64,000 nucleotides of DNA. Source: Amycolatopsis deserti (lineage in GTDB: Bacteria > Actinomycetota > Actinomycetes > Mycobacteriales > Pseudonocardiaceae). Both the position numbers and the translations under genes were made by a program. The stretch is taken from the NCBI RefSeq assembly GCF_014653945.1, contig NZ_BNAU01000006.1, positions 310,001-374,000 of the forward strand. Reading direction: 5' to 3'. Below are positions 27,155-34,651 of this stretch, in pieces (position 1 is the first letter of the stretch; every line of letters starts with the position of its first letter). Under the pieces are notes generated by a model, which was not told where the DNA came from, made no database searches, and was given only the letters and a program-made list of their open reading frames with translations.

Positions 27155-28008
27155 TGACGGTCAAGGAAATTCGCGAGGCGCCGAAGCTGGCGCCGTTGTA
27201 CGCCAAGGCGTTGCTGCCGCACAGCGGTGGCGGCGGCCTGCCGGACACCGAATACGTGCGCGCGGGCATCGAGTTCGACCCGGCGCACGTGGCGGCCTAC
27301 AACCAGGTCTGCGGGTTCCGGCTGGGCGACGAGCTGCCGGTGACCTACCCGCACATGCTCGCGTTCGGATTGCAGATGGCCCTGATGACGCAGCCGGACT
27401 TCCCGTTCCCGCTGCTGGGCATGGTGCACGTCGCCAACCGCATCACGCAGCGCCGCCCGGTGCGGCTGACCGACACCGGCACGATGCGGGTGCGCGCGGA
27501 GAACCTGCGGCCGCACGAAAAGGGCCGCCAGTTCGACGTGATCAGCGAGTACACCACCGCCGACGGTCCGATTTGGACAGAGGTGAGCACGTACCTGCGG
27601 CGCGGTGGCGGCGAGGGCGGCGGCAAGCGCGAGCAGCTCGCCGCACCCGCGCCCAAGGCGATCTGGCGCGTGCCTGCCGACATCGGGCGCCGCTACGCGG
27701 AGGTGTCCGGTGACCGCAACCCGATCCACCTGCACCCGCTGACCGCGAAGCTGTTCGGCTTCCCGTCGGCCATCGCGCACGGCATGTGGACCAAGGCGCG
27801 GGTGCTGGCCGCGTTCGAGGGCAGGCTGCCGGACGCTTACACGGTCGACGTGAAGTTCAAACTGCCCGTGCTGCTGCCGGCGAAGGTCGCGTTCACGTCG
27901 TGGCAGACGGGCGACGGGTGGGCTTTCGAGCTGTGGGCGGCGAAGAAACCGAAGCCGCACCTGGAGGGGACGATCACTCCTCCGGACGCCACACCGAACC
28001 CTCGATGA
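27154..28008 (+). CDS. MaoC-family 3-hydroxyacyl dehydratase, HtdX-like
   Basis: 284 residues. An N-terminal hot-dog half is followed by a MaoC hydratase half with the catalytic Asp/His motif RYAEVSGDRNPIHLHPLTAKLFGF and AIAHGMWTKA. It is translationally coupled to fabG4, so the pair would carry out successive reduction and dehydration of 3-oxoacyl thioesters. The mycobacterial neighbour of FabG4 is HtdX, about the same length. The last 35 bp overlap the convergent TetR gene. Confidence 0.92.
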   Translation: MTVKEIREAPKLAPLYAKALLPHSGGGGLPDTEYVRAGIEFDPAHVAAYNQVCGFRLGDELPVTYPHMLAFGLQMALMTQPDFPFPLLGMVHVANRITQRRPVRLTDTGTMRVRAENLRPHEKGRQFDVISEYTTADGPIWTEVSTYLRRGGGEGGGKREQLAAPAPKAIWRVPADIGRRYAEVSGDRNPIHLHPLTAKLFGFPSAIAHGMWTKARVLAAFEGRLPDAYTVDVKFKLPVLLPAKVAFTSWQTGDGWAFELWAAKKPKPHLEGTITPPDATPNPR

Positions 28009-28624
28009 GGTCGTTGAACCCCAGCCACACCAGGTTCATCAGCCACGACGCGAGCACTCCGTCGGATACCTCGGAGTGATCGAGCCACCAGTCGGCCAGC
28101 GACTCGGCGGCGCCGACGAGCGCCACGGCGAGGGCCGGGCCGGAGAACTCGGCCCGGTCCCCCAGGCCCTTCTTCATGCCCGCGGTGACCACGAGCGCGG
28201 TGACCACCTCGATGGCCCGCGAGCGCAGCATGGTGATCTCGTCGGCGAACCGGCCGCCGACGGTCAGCGCCTGGCGGTGCAGCACCGTCCACGAGTCCCG
28301 GTACTCGGCGACGAAGCGGTAGAACGAGCGCAGGCCGTGCCACAGCTGCATGTCCGGCGGCAGTTCCGAGCGCAGGCCGTCGCGGACCGCCTCCAGCAGC
28401 CGGCCCGCCTCACGGCGGATGCACTTGGCGAACAGGTCCTCCTTGGCGCCCAGGTAGGAGTAGATCATCGGCTTGGAGACGCCGGCGACCTCGGAGATCT
28501 CGTCCATCGACGCGGAGTGGTAGCCGTGCCGCGAGAACACCTCGACGGCGGCGTCCAGGATCTGCCGTTCCCGCACGGCCCTGGGCAACCGCCGCGAACG
28601 CGGGGCCTTCACGTCTTCCGTCAC
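27974..28624 (-). CDS. TetR-family regulator, probable fatty-acid regulator
   Basis: 216 residues. The helix-turn-helix at 19-65 reads AVRERQILDAAVEVFSRHGYHSASMDEISEVAGVSKPMIYSYLGAKEDLFAKC; the rest is the helical ligand domain. A TetR gene adjoins the fadA2-fabG4-htdX cluster in mycobacteria too. I infer that it binds the palindromes at 25768-25785 and 44076-44089, with acyl-CoA a plausible ligand. It starts at GTG 28624. No such palindrome lies in its own 46-bp upstream gap. Confidence 0.9.
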   Translation of the reverse strand: MTEDVKAPRSRRLPRAVRERQILDAAVEVFSRHGYHSASMDEISEVAGVSKPMIYSYLGAKEDLFAKCIRREAGRLLEAVRDGLRSELPPDMQLWHGLRSFYRFVAEYRDSWTVLHRQALTVGGRFADEITMLRSRAIEVVTALVVTAGMKKGLGDRAEFSGPALAVALVGAAESLADWWLDHSEVSDGVLASWLMNLVWLGFNDLIEGSVWRPEE

Positions 28625-28670
28625 GCCGAAACGCTACCTCTTCACCCGTTCGCCGGTAGAATCTCCGCCT

Positions 28671-29231
28671 GTGTCCGGCACAGTCGTCGACGCGTTCGCC
28701 CGCCAGATCGATCTGAGCAGGTTGTCCGCGGAGCAGTTCATCCAGCTGCTGGAAACCCTGCACATGCTGGGCTCGGCCGGGACCGGGGTGCACCTGAGCG
28801 GGCTGTCCACCGAAACCCTCGCCGACGTCGTGCGCCGCGCGTCGAAGGAGCAGCTCCGGGCGATCGCCGAGCACCCCGAGCTGCGGATGGTGTTCCTGGA
28901 GGAGATCTTCCGCCGGATGTCGGACCACTTCCTGGCGGAGAAGGCGCGGTACTCGAGCCTCGTGGTGTGCTGGCGGTTCCCGGGTGGTTCCGGGATCGGC
29001 GGGTACGACCGGTTCCAGACGGTCATCGAGGACGGCCGGTGCCACTCGGGGAAGGACCTGGGGCGCGAGCCGGACACGACGATCACGATCGCGCCGGACG
29101 ACTTCTTCCGCGTGGCGACCGGCAACGCCGCGGTGGCGGCGATGTTCGTGACCGGGAAGGTCAAGGTGAAGGGCGAGTACGCGCCCGCGGTGCGGCTGTC
29201 GGGTTACTTCGATATACCGAAACCTGCTTAG
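28671..29231 (+). CDS. SCP2 sterol-binding domain protein
   Basis: 186 residues. An N-terminal helical part is followed by an SCP2-like domain ending with the hallmark GNAAVAAMFVTGKVKVKGEYAPAVRLSGYF. SCP2 domains bind lipids or acyl chains, which fits the neighbouring fatty-acid genes. A TAGAAT -10-like hexamer at 28657-28662 lies 8 bp before GTG 28671, so translation is probably leaderless. Confidence 0.87.
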   Translation: MSGTVVDAFARQIDLSRLSAEQFIQLLETLHMLGSAGTGVHLSGLSTETLADVVRRASKEQLRAIAEHPELRMVFLEEIFRRMSDHFLAEKARYSSLVVCWRFPGGSGIGGYDRFQTVIEDGRCHSGKDLGREPDTTITIAPDDFFRVATGNAAVAAMFVTGKVKVKGEYAPAVRLSGYFDIPKPA

Positions 29232-29650
29232 CCTTCGATGATCGGGCGGTTGGTGGTCTCCTTGTCGACCACCTCGCTGTCGACGACGATCAGCCGGTTC
29301 GGCATGCGGCGTTCGGCGCGCTTGAGCCAGGCGCGGCGGACGACGCCACGGGTGGGCGGCAGCAGCAGGGCCAGCCCGGCGAGGTCGGAGAGGAAGCCCG
29401 GGATCATGATGAGCAACCCGCCGAACGCGACGAGCATGCCGTCGGTGATCTCGGCGTGCGGGGACCGGCCGGCCCGCGCGGTGGCGAGGAACGCCTGAGC
29501 GGCGCGCGCCCCTTCCCGCCGGGCGAGCCACGAGCCGAGGAACGCCCCGACGACGAGCAGCCCGAGCGTGCCCAGGAAGCCGATGAGCGAGCTGACCGCC
29601 CAGACGGCAGCCACCTCGGCGACGATGTACAGCAGCAACACGACAGCCAT
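29228..29650 (-). CDS. FxsA-family membrane protein
   Basis: 140 residues with three to four hydrophobic segments in the first 95 and the FxsA signature (GFLGTLGLLVVGAFLGSWLARREGARA, LIMIPGFLSDLAGLALLLPPTR). E. coli FxsA affects phage T7 F-exclusion; here the role is unknown. The stop overlaps the convergent SCP2 stop by 4 bp. Confidence 0.9.
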   Translation of the reverse strand: MAVVLLLYIVAEVAAVWAVSSLIGFLGTLGLLVVGAFLGSWLARREGARAAQAFLATARAGRSPHAEITDGMLVAFGGLLIMIPGFLSDLAGLALLLPPTRGVVRRAWLKRAERRMPNRLIVVDSEVVDKETTNRPIIEG

Positions 29651-29656
29651 ACCGGT

Positions 29657-29865
29657 TCAACGTCCGGAACCGGCGGATTTCTCCCGCCCAGGGCGGCCTC
29701 GACGGGGGTAGTGCCGGAGGTTCCAGATCCAGGCGGAGAACGCCAGGTCGAGGTGTTCCGGGCAGCCCGGCGCAGGCCGTCTGGCCGGGCCGGTTCAGCA
29801 TCACGACGGTGTCCGCGGCGGCGAGCCGGATCGGGCTGCCGCCGTGCTCCCGCGGCGTGCCCCGA
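29657..29865 (-). pseudogene. Possible coding remnant beside the hydrolase
   Basis: Leftward reading gives coding-like text in two frames: IRLAAADTVVMLNRPGQ around 29790-29850, then PEHLDLAFSAWIWNLRHYP at about 29708-29764, ending at a TGA at 29657. One frameshift joins them. The family is not recognised, and no start codon or ribosome-binding site can be assigned. It may be debris from the event that shortened the adjacent hydrolase gene. Confidence 0.25.
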
Positions 29866-29867
29866 AC

Positions 29868-30215
29868 CTAGCCGACCTGCCGTAGCACGGCCGCCAGTTC
29901 CGCCGGCGGCGTCAGGAACGGGTGGTGCCCGCACGTCATCTCGACCACCGCGCCCGCCCGTTTCGCCTGTTCGCGCTGCACCTCCGGCGGGGTCGCCGGG
30001 TCGTCGGTCACCACTCCGCCATAGGAGTGCCCGCACACCACCGCGGGGCCGTCGTCCAGCGCCGCCCGCACCGCCGCGACGTCCGCGTACAGGTCACCCC
30101 CGCCGCCGCAGCTGGGCAGCTCCACCGCGACGCTCTCGGGCAGCAGCGGAGCCATCCGGCTCCACCACCACGCGGCGTCACCGACCAGGGCGCCGTGCAC
30201 GAACACCACCCGCAT
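29868..30215 (-). CDS. Alpha/beta hydrolase with internal in-frame deletion
   Basis: Only 115 residues, about half the family length. The N-terminal part is normal (MRVVFVHGALVGDAAWWWSRM, nucleophile elbow CGHSYGG). Immediately after GHSYGGVV comes the C-terminal block TDDPATPPEVQREQAKRAG and GHHPFLTPPAELAAVL, which carries the usual Asp loop and the catalytic His. The cap and central strands (roughly 110 residues) are absent. It is probably inactive, although the frame is intact. ATG 30215. Confidence 0.7.
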   Translation of the reverse strand: MRVVFVHGALVGDAAWWWSRMAPLLPESVAVELPSCGGGGDLYADVAAVRAALDDGPAVVCGHSYGGVVTDDPATPPEVQREQAKRAGAVVEMTCGHHPFLTPPAELAAVLRQVG

Positions 30216-30260
30216 GTCCCCAACCTGGCACCGCCCGGCGACCGCCGGAAGCGTGTTCGC

Positions 30261-31094
30261 TCAGGGCTTGCGGGCCACGCCCCCGATGACGCGCGACTCC
30301 GAGGGCGTCCGCTGGAACAGGGTGTTCCGGTCCGGGTGCCACGACGGCGCGTACACCAGCCCCGGCTCGAGCAGCTCCCAGTCGCCGAAGAAGCGGGCGA
30401 ACTCGGCGCTCGTGCGCAGCTGGCCGGGGTTGGTGGTGCCCTCGTAGTACTCCACCAGGTCGGCCAGTGCCTGCCGCTCCTCGTCGCTGCGCGGGTTCTC
30501 GTTCGTCATCTGCGACAGGACCAGCAGCGATCCCGGCGCGAGGCGGCTCCGGAAGTACGCCACGCGGCTGTCCGGGTCGTCGGCGTCCTTGATGAAGTGC
30601 AGCACCGCGTTGACGACCAGCGCGACCGGCTGCCGCGCGTCGATCACGCCGGTATCCAGCACCCGTTCCCACAGGTCCTCGGCCTGCATGAAGTCCGCCG
30701 CGATCGCCACGTGCCGCGCGGGGTCGGCGGTGTCGGCCAGCAGCAGCTGGGAGTGCGCGAGCGCGACCGGCTCGTTGTCGACGTACACGACCCGGCTGTC
30801 CTTCTGCGGGCGCGCCTCGTCGGCGACGTCGTGCACGTTGCCGGCCGTCGGCAGGCCCGAGCCGATGTCGACGAACTGCCGGACCCCCAGCCGCGCGCAC
30901 TCCCGCACCGCGCGGCCCAGGAACTGCCTGCTGGTCTTCATGTACTCGCCGATCAACGGCAGCCTGCGGCGGATCTTCTGCGCGAACTCCCGGTCGATCG
31001 CGTAGTTCGTCGTCCCGCCGATGAAGTAGTCGTAGACGCGCGCCGCGGACGGGCGGTCCAGACTGTTCTCGACCGCGCGCAACGCCTCGTCCAT
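30261..31094 (-). CDS. SAM-dependent methyltransferase, DUF574 family
   Basis: 277 residues typical of the actinobacterial DUF574/Methyltransf_19 group: SAARVYDYFIGGTTNYAIDREFA, FVDIGSGLPTAGNVHDVA (SAM loop), VVYVDNEPVALAHS and NAVLHFIKD. The targets are unknown. The start is ATG 31094 (MDEALRAVENSL); ATG 31103 is also in frame. It is divergent from the esterase at 31161. Confidence 0.92.
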   Translation of the reverse strand: MDEALRAVENSLDRPSAARVYDYFIGGTTNYAIDREFAQKIRRRLPLIGEYMKTSRQFLGRAVRECARLGVRQFVDIGSGLPTAGNVHDVADEARPQKDSRVVYVDNEPVALAHSQLLLADTADPARHVAIAADFMQAEDLWERVLDTGVIDARQPVALVVNAVLHFIKDADDPDSRVAYFRSRLAPGSLLVLSQMTNENPRSDEERQALADLVEYYEGTTNPGQLRTSAEFARFFGDWELLEPGLVYAPSWHPDRNTLFQRTPSESRVIGGVARKP

Positions 31095-31160
31095 GCACCT
31101 CATGGTAGTGATCAACGAAGTGTGGATGTAGCTCGCGATGAATTGTCTGATTGGACTCTG

Positions 31161-31805
31161 ATGAGTGATTTCGTCCTGGTGCACAGCCCGCTCGTGGGGC
31201 CTTCGACCTGGCAGCGGGTCGCGGCCGAACTGCGCTCGCGGGGTCACCGGGTCGCCACGCCGTCGCTGCTCGGTGCGCTGGACGGACCGGGCCCGTACTA
31301 CCCGAGGCTCTTCGACGCGGCCGCCGAACCGGGCATCCTCGTCGCGCACAGCGGCGCCGGAGCGCTGGTGCCCGGCATCGCCGCACGGACGCACGCGCCA
31401 CGCGCGATCTTCGTCGACGCCCTGCTGCCGCACCCCGGCCGCGGCTGGTTCGACACCGCACCGCCCGAGCTGGCCGAGCGCCTGCGCGACCTGGCGACCG
31501 ACGGCCGGCTCCCGCCGTGGCACGAGTGGTTCCCACCGGGCACGATCACGGACCTGCTGCCCGACCAGCGAATCCGCGAGGAGTTCCTGGCCGAGCTCCC
31601 GCGCGTCCCGGTGGCCTACTTCGCCGAACCCGCGCCCGAGGCCGGCCTGCCGCCCAGCGCCTACCTCCAGCTCAGCGCCGCCTACGACGAGGAGGCCGGA
31701 CAAGCCGCCGAGCGCGGCTGGCCGGTCGAACGGCTGGATGCCCACCACCTCGTGCCGCTCACAGAGCCGGCGGCTGTCGCTGACGCCCTGGAACGGTTTG
31801 AGTAG
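31161..31805 (+). CDS. Alpha/beta hydrolase
   Basis: 214 residues. Nucleophile Ser in AHSGAGALV, oxyanion strand FVLVHSPLVGPSTW, and late His in LDAHHLVPLTEPAAVADAL. The frame is open far upstream, but ATG 31161 (MSDFVLVHSPL) is the family-like start. Substrate unknown. Confidence 0.87.
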   Translation: MSDFVLVHSPLVGPSTWQRVAAELRSRGHRVATPSLLGALDGPGPYYPRLFDAAAEPGILVAHSGAGALVPGIAARTHAPRAIFVDALLPHPGRGWFDTAPPELAERLRDLATDGRLPPWHEWFPPGTITDLLPDQRIREEFLAELPRVPVAYFAEPAPEAGLPPSAYLQLSAAYDEEAGQAAERGWPVERLDAHHLVPLTEPAAVADALERFE

Positions 31806-31849
31806 AAGCACTCAAGATTTCCGGATCGCCACGCGCGATTGTTGGGTCC

Positions 31850-32143
31850 ATGACGACGAAGACCACCACTTCGCCAACCACGGGCGCGTTCTTCGCGCAG
31901 TCGGCGATCTCGTTCGGCATCTCCCTCGCCGCGGTCGCGGTGGGCGTCGCCTACCTTCCGGTCAACGGCTGGGTCCGCGCTTTCCTCGCGATCGCGATGC
32001 TCTACGCCATCACCTCGGCGTTCACGCTGGCGAAAGTCGTGCGCGACCGGCAGGAGAGCAGCTACCTGATGAGCCGGGTCGACCAGGCTCGGCTGGAGAA
32101 GCTGCTCGCCGAGCACGACCCGTACCGGGAGCCGGCGTTGTGA
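31850..32143 (+). CDS. YiaAB two-helix membrane protein
   Basis: 97 residues with two membrane helices (residues about 18-38 and 43-62: AISFGISLAAVAVGVAYLPVNGWVRAFLAIAMLYAITSAFTLAKVVRDRQE), the yiaA/B pattern, then a helical cytoplasmic tail. Function unknown. ATG 31850. Confidence 0.85.
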   Translation: MTTKTTTSPTTGAFFAQSAISFGISLAAVAVGVAYLPVNGWVRAFLAIAMLYAITSAFTLAKVVRDRQESSYLMSRVDQARLEKLLAEHDPYREPAL

Positions 32144-32201
32144 GATTCCACATCGTGGACCATGGGAACAACCGGATTCGCGCAGGTCGTTGAACCGTTG
32201 C

Positions 32202-34022
32202 GTGGCATCAGAGCAACGCCAGGCGCGCGTGCGCGCGCCCGAACTCGCCGGGGACGTGTGGCTGAACACCGGCGGCGAAACCGTCACCCTGGCGCAGCTG
32301 CGCGGCAAGATCGTGCTGCTCGACTTCTGGACCTCGGGCTGCATCAACTGCCTGCACGTCCTCGACGAGCTGCGCCCGCTGGAGGAGGAGTTCGCCGACG
32401 TGCTCGTCACGATCGGCGTGCACTCGCCGAAGTTCCTGCACGAGGGCGAGGCCGCGGCCATCGAGGCGGCCGTGCGCCGCTACGAGGTGCACCACCCGGT
32501 GCTCAACGACCCGGAGATGACCACCTGGTCGCAGTACGCCGTGAAGGCCTGGCCGACGCTGGTGATCGTCGACCCGCAGGGCTACGTCGTGCACACCGCC
32601 GCCGGTGAGGGGCACGCCGAGGCGCTGCGCCGGGTCATCGCCGAGCTGGTCGAGACCCACGACGCGCAGGGCACGCTGCGCCGCGGCGGCAACCCGTACG
32701 TGCCGGTCGAGGAGCAGCCCGCCGACCTGCGCTTCCCGAGCAAGGCCGTAGCCACCGCCGAAGGCCGCATCCTGGTCGCCGACACCGGCAACCACTCGAT
32801 CGCCGAGTTCGCCTCCGACGGCGAAACCCTGATCCGCCGCTTCGGCAGCGGCACCCGCGGCCGCGCCGACGGCGCCTTCGACGTGGCGAGCTTCGCCGAG
32901 CCGTCCGGCCTGGCCCTGCTGCCCGCCGAGGTCGCCGACCAGGCCGGCTACCACCTGCTCGTCGCCGACACGGCCAACCACCTGCTGCGCGGCGTCGACC
33001 TGGTCACCGGCGAGGTCACCACCGTGGCCGGCACCGGGAACCAATGGCGCGACGGCGAAACCGACGGCGACGCCCTGTCCATCGACCTGACCAGCCCGTG
33101 GGACGTGATCTGGTGGGAGCCAGCGGGCGGCGCGGTCGTCGCGATGGCGGGCAACCACACCCTCGGCCTGTTCGACCCGCGCACCGGCCGCATCTCCCGC
33201 TTCGCCGGCACGACCGTCGAGGGCCTGCGCGACGGCAAGCTCGCCGAATCCTTCTTCGCGCAGACCTCCGGCTTGGCCGTGCAGGGCGACCGCCTCTGGC
33301 TCGCCGACGCCGAAACCTCCGCGCTGCGCTACGTCGAGGACGGCGAAGTGCACACCGCGATCGGCACCGACCTCTTCTCCTTCGGCCACCGCGACGGCGA
33401 CGCCGCGGACGCGCTGCTGCAGCACCCGCTCGGCGTCGCGGTACTGGCCGACGGCACGATCGCGATCGCCGACACCTACAACGGCGCGGTCCGCCACTAC
33501 GACCCGGCGAGCGGCAAGGTCGCCACGCTCGCGGAGAACCTCGCCGAGCCGTCCGGCCTGCTGGTCACCGGCGAGGCGCTGCTGGTGGTCGAGTCGGCCG
33601 CGCACCGCCTGACCGCGCTGCCGCCGACCGCGGACGGCCGGCAGGTCGCCGGTGGCGCGCTCGCCGTGCGCCGCCCGCCGACCGAGCTGGCCGCGGGCAC
33701 CGTCGAGTTCTCCGTGGTCTTCACGCCGCCGCCGGGCGAGAAGCTCGACGACCGGTTCGGCCCGTCGACGCGCCTGCAGGTGACCGCCGCGCCGCCCGAG
33801 CTGCTGGCCGAGGGCGAGGGCACCGGCACCGGGCTGACCCGCACGCTGAAGATCGCCGAGGGGCACACCGAGGGCGTGCTGCAGGTCGTCGCCCAGGCGG
33901 CGAGCTGCGACTCGGACGCCGAACACCCGGTGTGCCGGGTGACCCGCCAGGACTGGGGCGTGCCGATCCGGATCACGCCGGACGGCTCGGACCGCCTTCA
34001 GCTGATCCTCGCGGGGGCGTGA
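32202..34022 (+). CDS. Thioredoxin-like domain fused to NHL beta-propeller
   Basis: 606 residues. Residues 15-150 are a TlpA-like thioredoxin fold with the redox motif WTSGCINC (CxxC). Residues 180-490 hold NHL-type propeller repeats (VADTGNHSIAEFASDGE, VADTANHLLRGVDLVTGEVTTVAGTG, IADTYNGAVRHYDPASGKV). A C-terminal beta domain ends the protein. The same order is found in NHLRC2-type proteins. No signal peptide is visible. Start: GTG 32202 chosen, TTG 32190 possible. Confidence 0.9.
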   Translation: MASEQRQARVRAPELAGDVWLNTGGETVTLAQLRGKIVLLDFWTSGCINCLHVLDELRPLEEEFADVLVTIGVHSPKFLHEGEAAAIEAAVRRYEVHHPVLNDPEMTTWSQYAVKAWPTLVIVDPQGYVVHTAAGEGHAEALRRVIAELVETHDAQGTLRRGGNPYVPVEEQPADLRFPSKAVATAEGRILVADTGNHSIAEFASDGETLIRRFGSGTRGRADGAFDVASFAEPSGLALLPAEVADQAGYHLLVADTANHLLRGVDLVTGEVTTVAGTGNQWRDGETDGDALSIDLTSPWDVIWWEPAGGAVVAMAGNHTLGLFDPRTGRISRFAGTTVEGLRDGKLAESFFAQTSGLAVQGDRLWLADAETSALRYVEDGEVHTAIGTDLFSFGHRDGDAADALLQHPLGVAVLADGTIAIADTYNGAVRHYDPASGKVATLAENLAEPSGLLVTGEALLVVESAAHRLTALPPTADGRQVAGGALAVRRPPTELAAGTVEFSVVFTPPPGEKLDDRFGPSTRLQVTAAPPELLAEGEGTGTGLTRTLKIAEGHTEGVLQVVAQAASCDSDAEHPVCRVTRQDWGVPIRITPDGSDRLQLILAGA

Positions 34023-34596
34023 AGGCGCCCGCAAGCACGTCCATGGCCTGGTGGAACAACGTGACCAGGTCCGGATCCGAACCGGGCTGCCAGCACCCGA
34101 TGGCGGCCCGGTTCGCGCCGATCGCGGCCGCGGCCGTGGTCCGCACGTACAGGTCGTCCACCGCCAGCCCGGTACGCGTGGCCAGAGCCTCCGCCACGGC
34201 TTCTTCCAGCGCGCGGTTCGCCTGCGCCACGCGCGGCATCAGCTCCGGGTGCTCGCGCAGCAGCAGCGTCCGCTCGGTCCACACGTCGGTGGCGGCCAGC
34301 TCGGCGAACCGCCCGGCGAACACCTCCCGCAACGCCGTCAGCGGCGGCTCGTCCGCGGGCCGATCGATGATGCGCTGCCTCAGCCTGGCGGCCGCGATGT
34401 CCAGCGACAACACGGCCTCGTCCTTGGTCGCGAAGTAGTTGAAGAACGTCCGCGGCGACACGCCGGCGGCCGCGCAGATGTCCTCGACCGTCACCCCGTC
34501 CGGCCCGTGCCGGCGGTACAGCGTGACGGCAGCGTGGCGCAGGGCTTCGCGGGTGGCTTCCTTCTTGCGCTCGCGCAGACCGGTGGGCGGGCTCAC
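33973..34596 (-). CDS. TetR-family regulator of the adjacent membrane protein
   Basis: 207 residues. The helix-turn-helix is in ATREALRHAAVTLYRRHGPDGVTVEDICAAAGVSPRTFFNYFATKDEAV. The start was set at GTG 34596, the point where TetR homology begins. The 3' end overlaps the propeller gene by 50 bp. An inverted repeat in the divergent promoter (34615-34635) is its probable operator. Confidence 0.9.
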   Translation of the reverse strand: MSPPTGLRERKKEATREALRHAAVTLYRRHGPDGVTVEDICAAAGVSPRTFFNYFATKDEAVLSLDIAAARLRQRIIDRPADEPPLTALREVFAGRFAELAATDVWTERTLLLREHPELMPRVAQANRALEEAVAEALATRTGLAVDDLYVRTTAAAAIGANRAAIGCWQPGSDPDLVTLFHQAMDVLAGAFTPPRGSAEGGPSRPA

Positions 34597-34614
34597 GATT
34601 CTTACAGTACTGCA

Positions 34615-34635
34615 TTTTTGCAGCGGGTGCAAAAA
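34615..34635. promoter_or_regulatory. Candidate TetR operator TTTTTGCA-N5-TGCAAAAA
   Basis: A perfect 8-bp inverted repeat with a 5-nt centre in the 55-bp divergent gap, 17 bp before the membrane protein ATG and 19 bp before the TetR start. Position, symmetry and AT content fit a TetR operator. Confidence 0.65.
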
Positions 34636-34651
34636 GTGATAAGATGACAGC

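Noticed and set aside
28410-29804. Long leftward open frame across the SCP2 and FxsA genes
   Set aside because: It overlaps two well-supported genes in other frames and has no recognisable domain.
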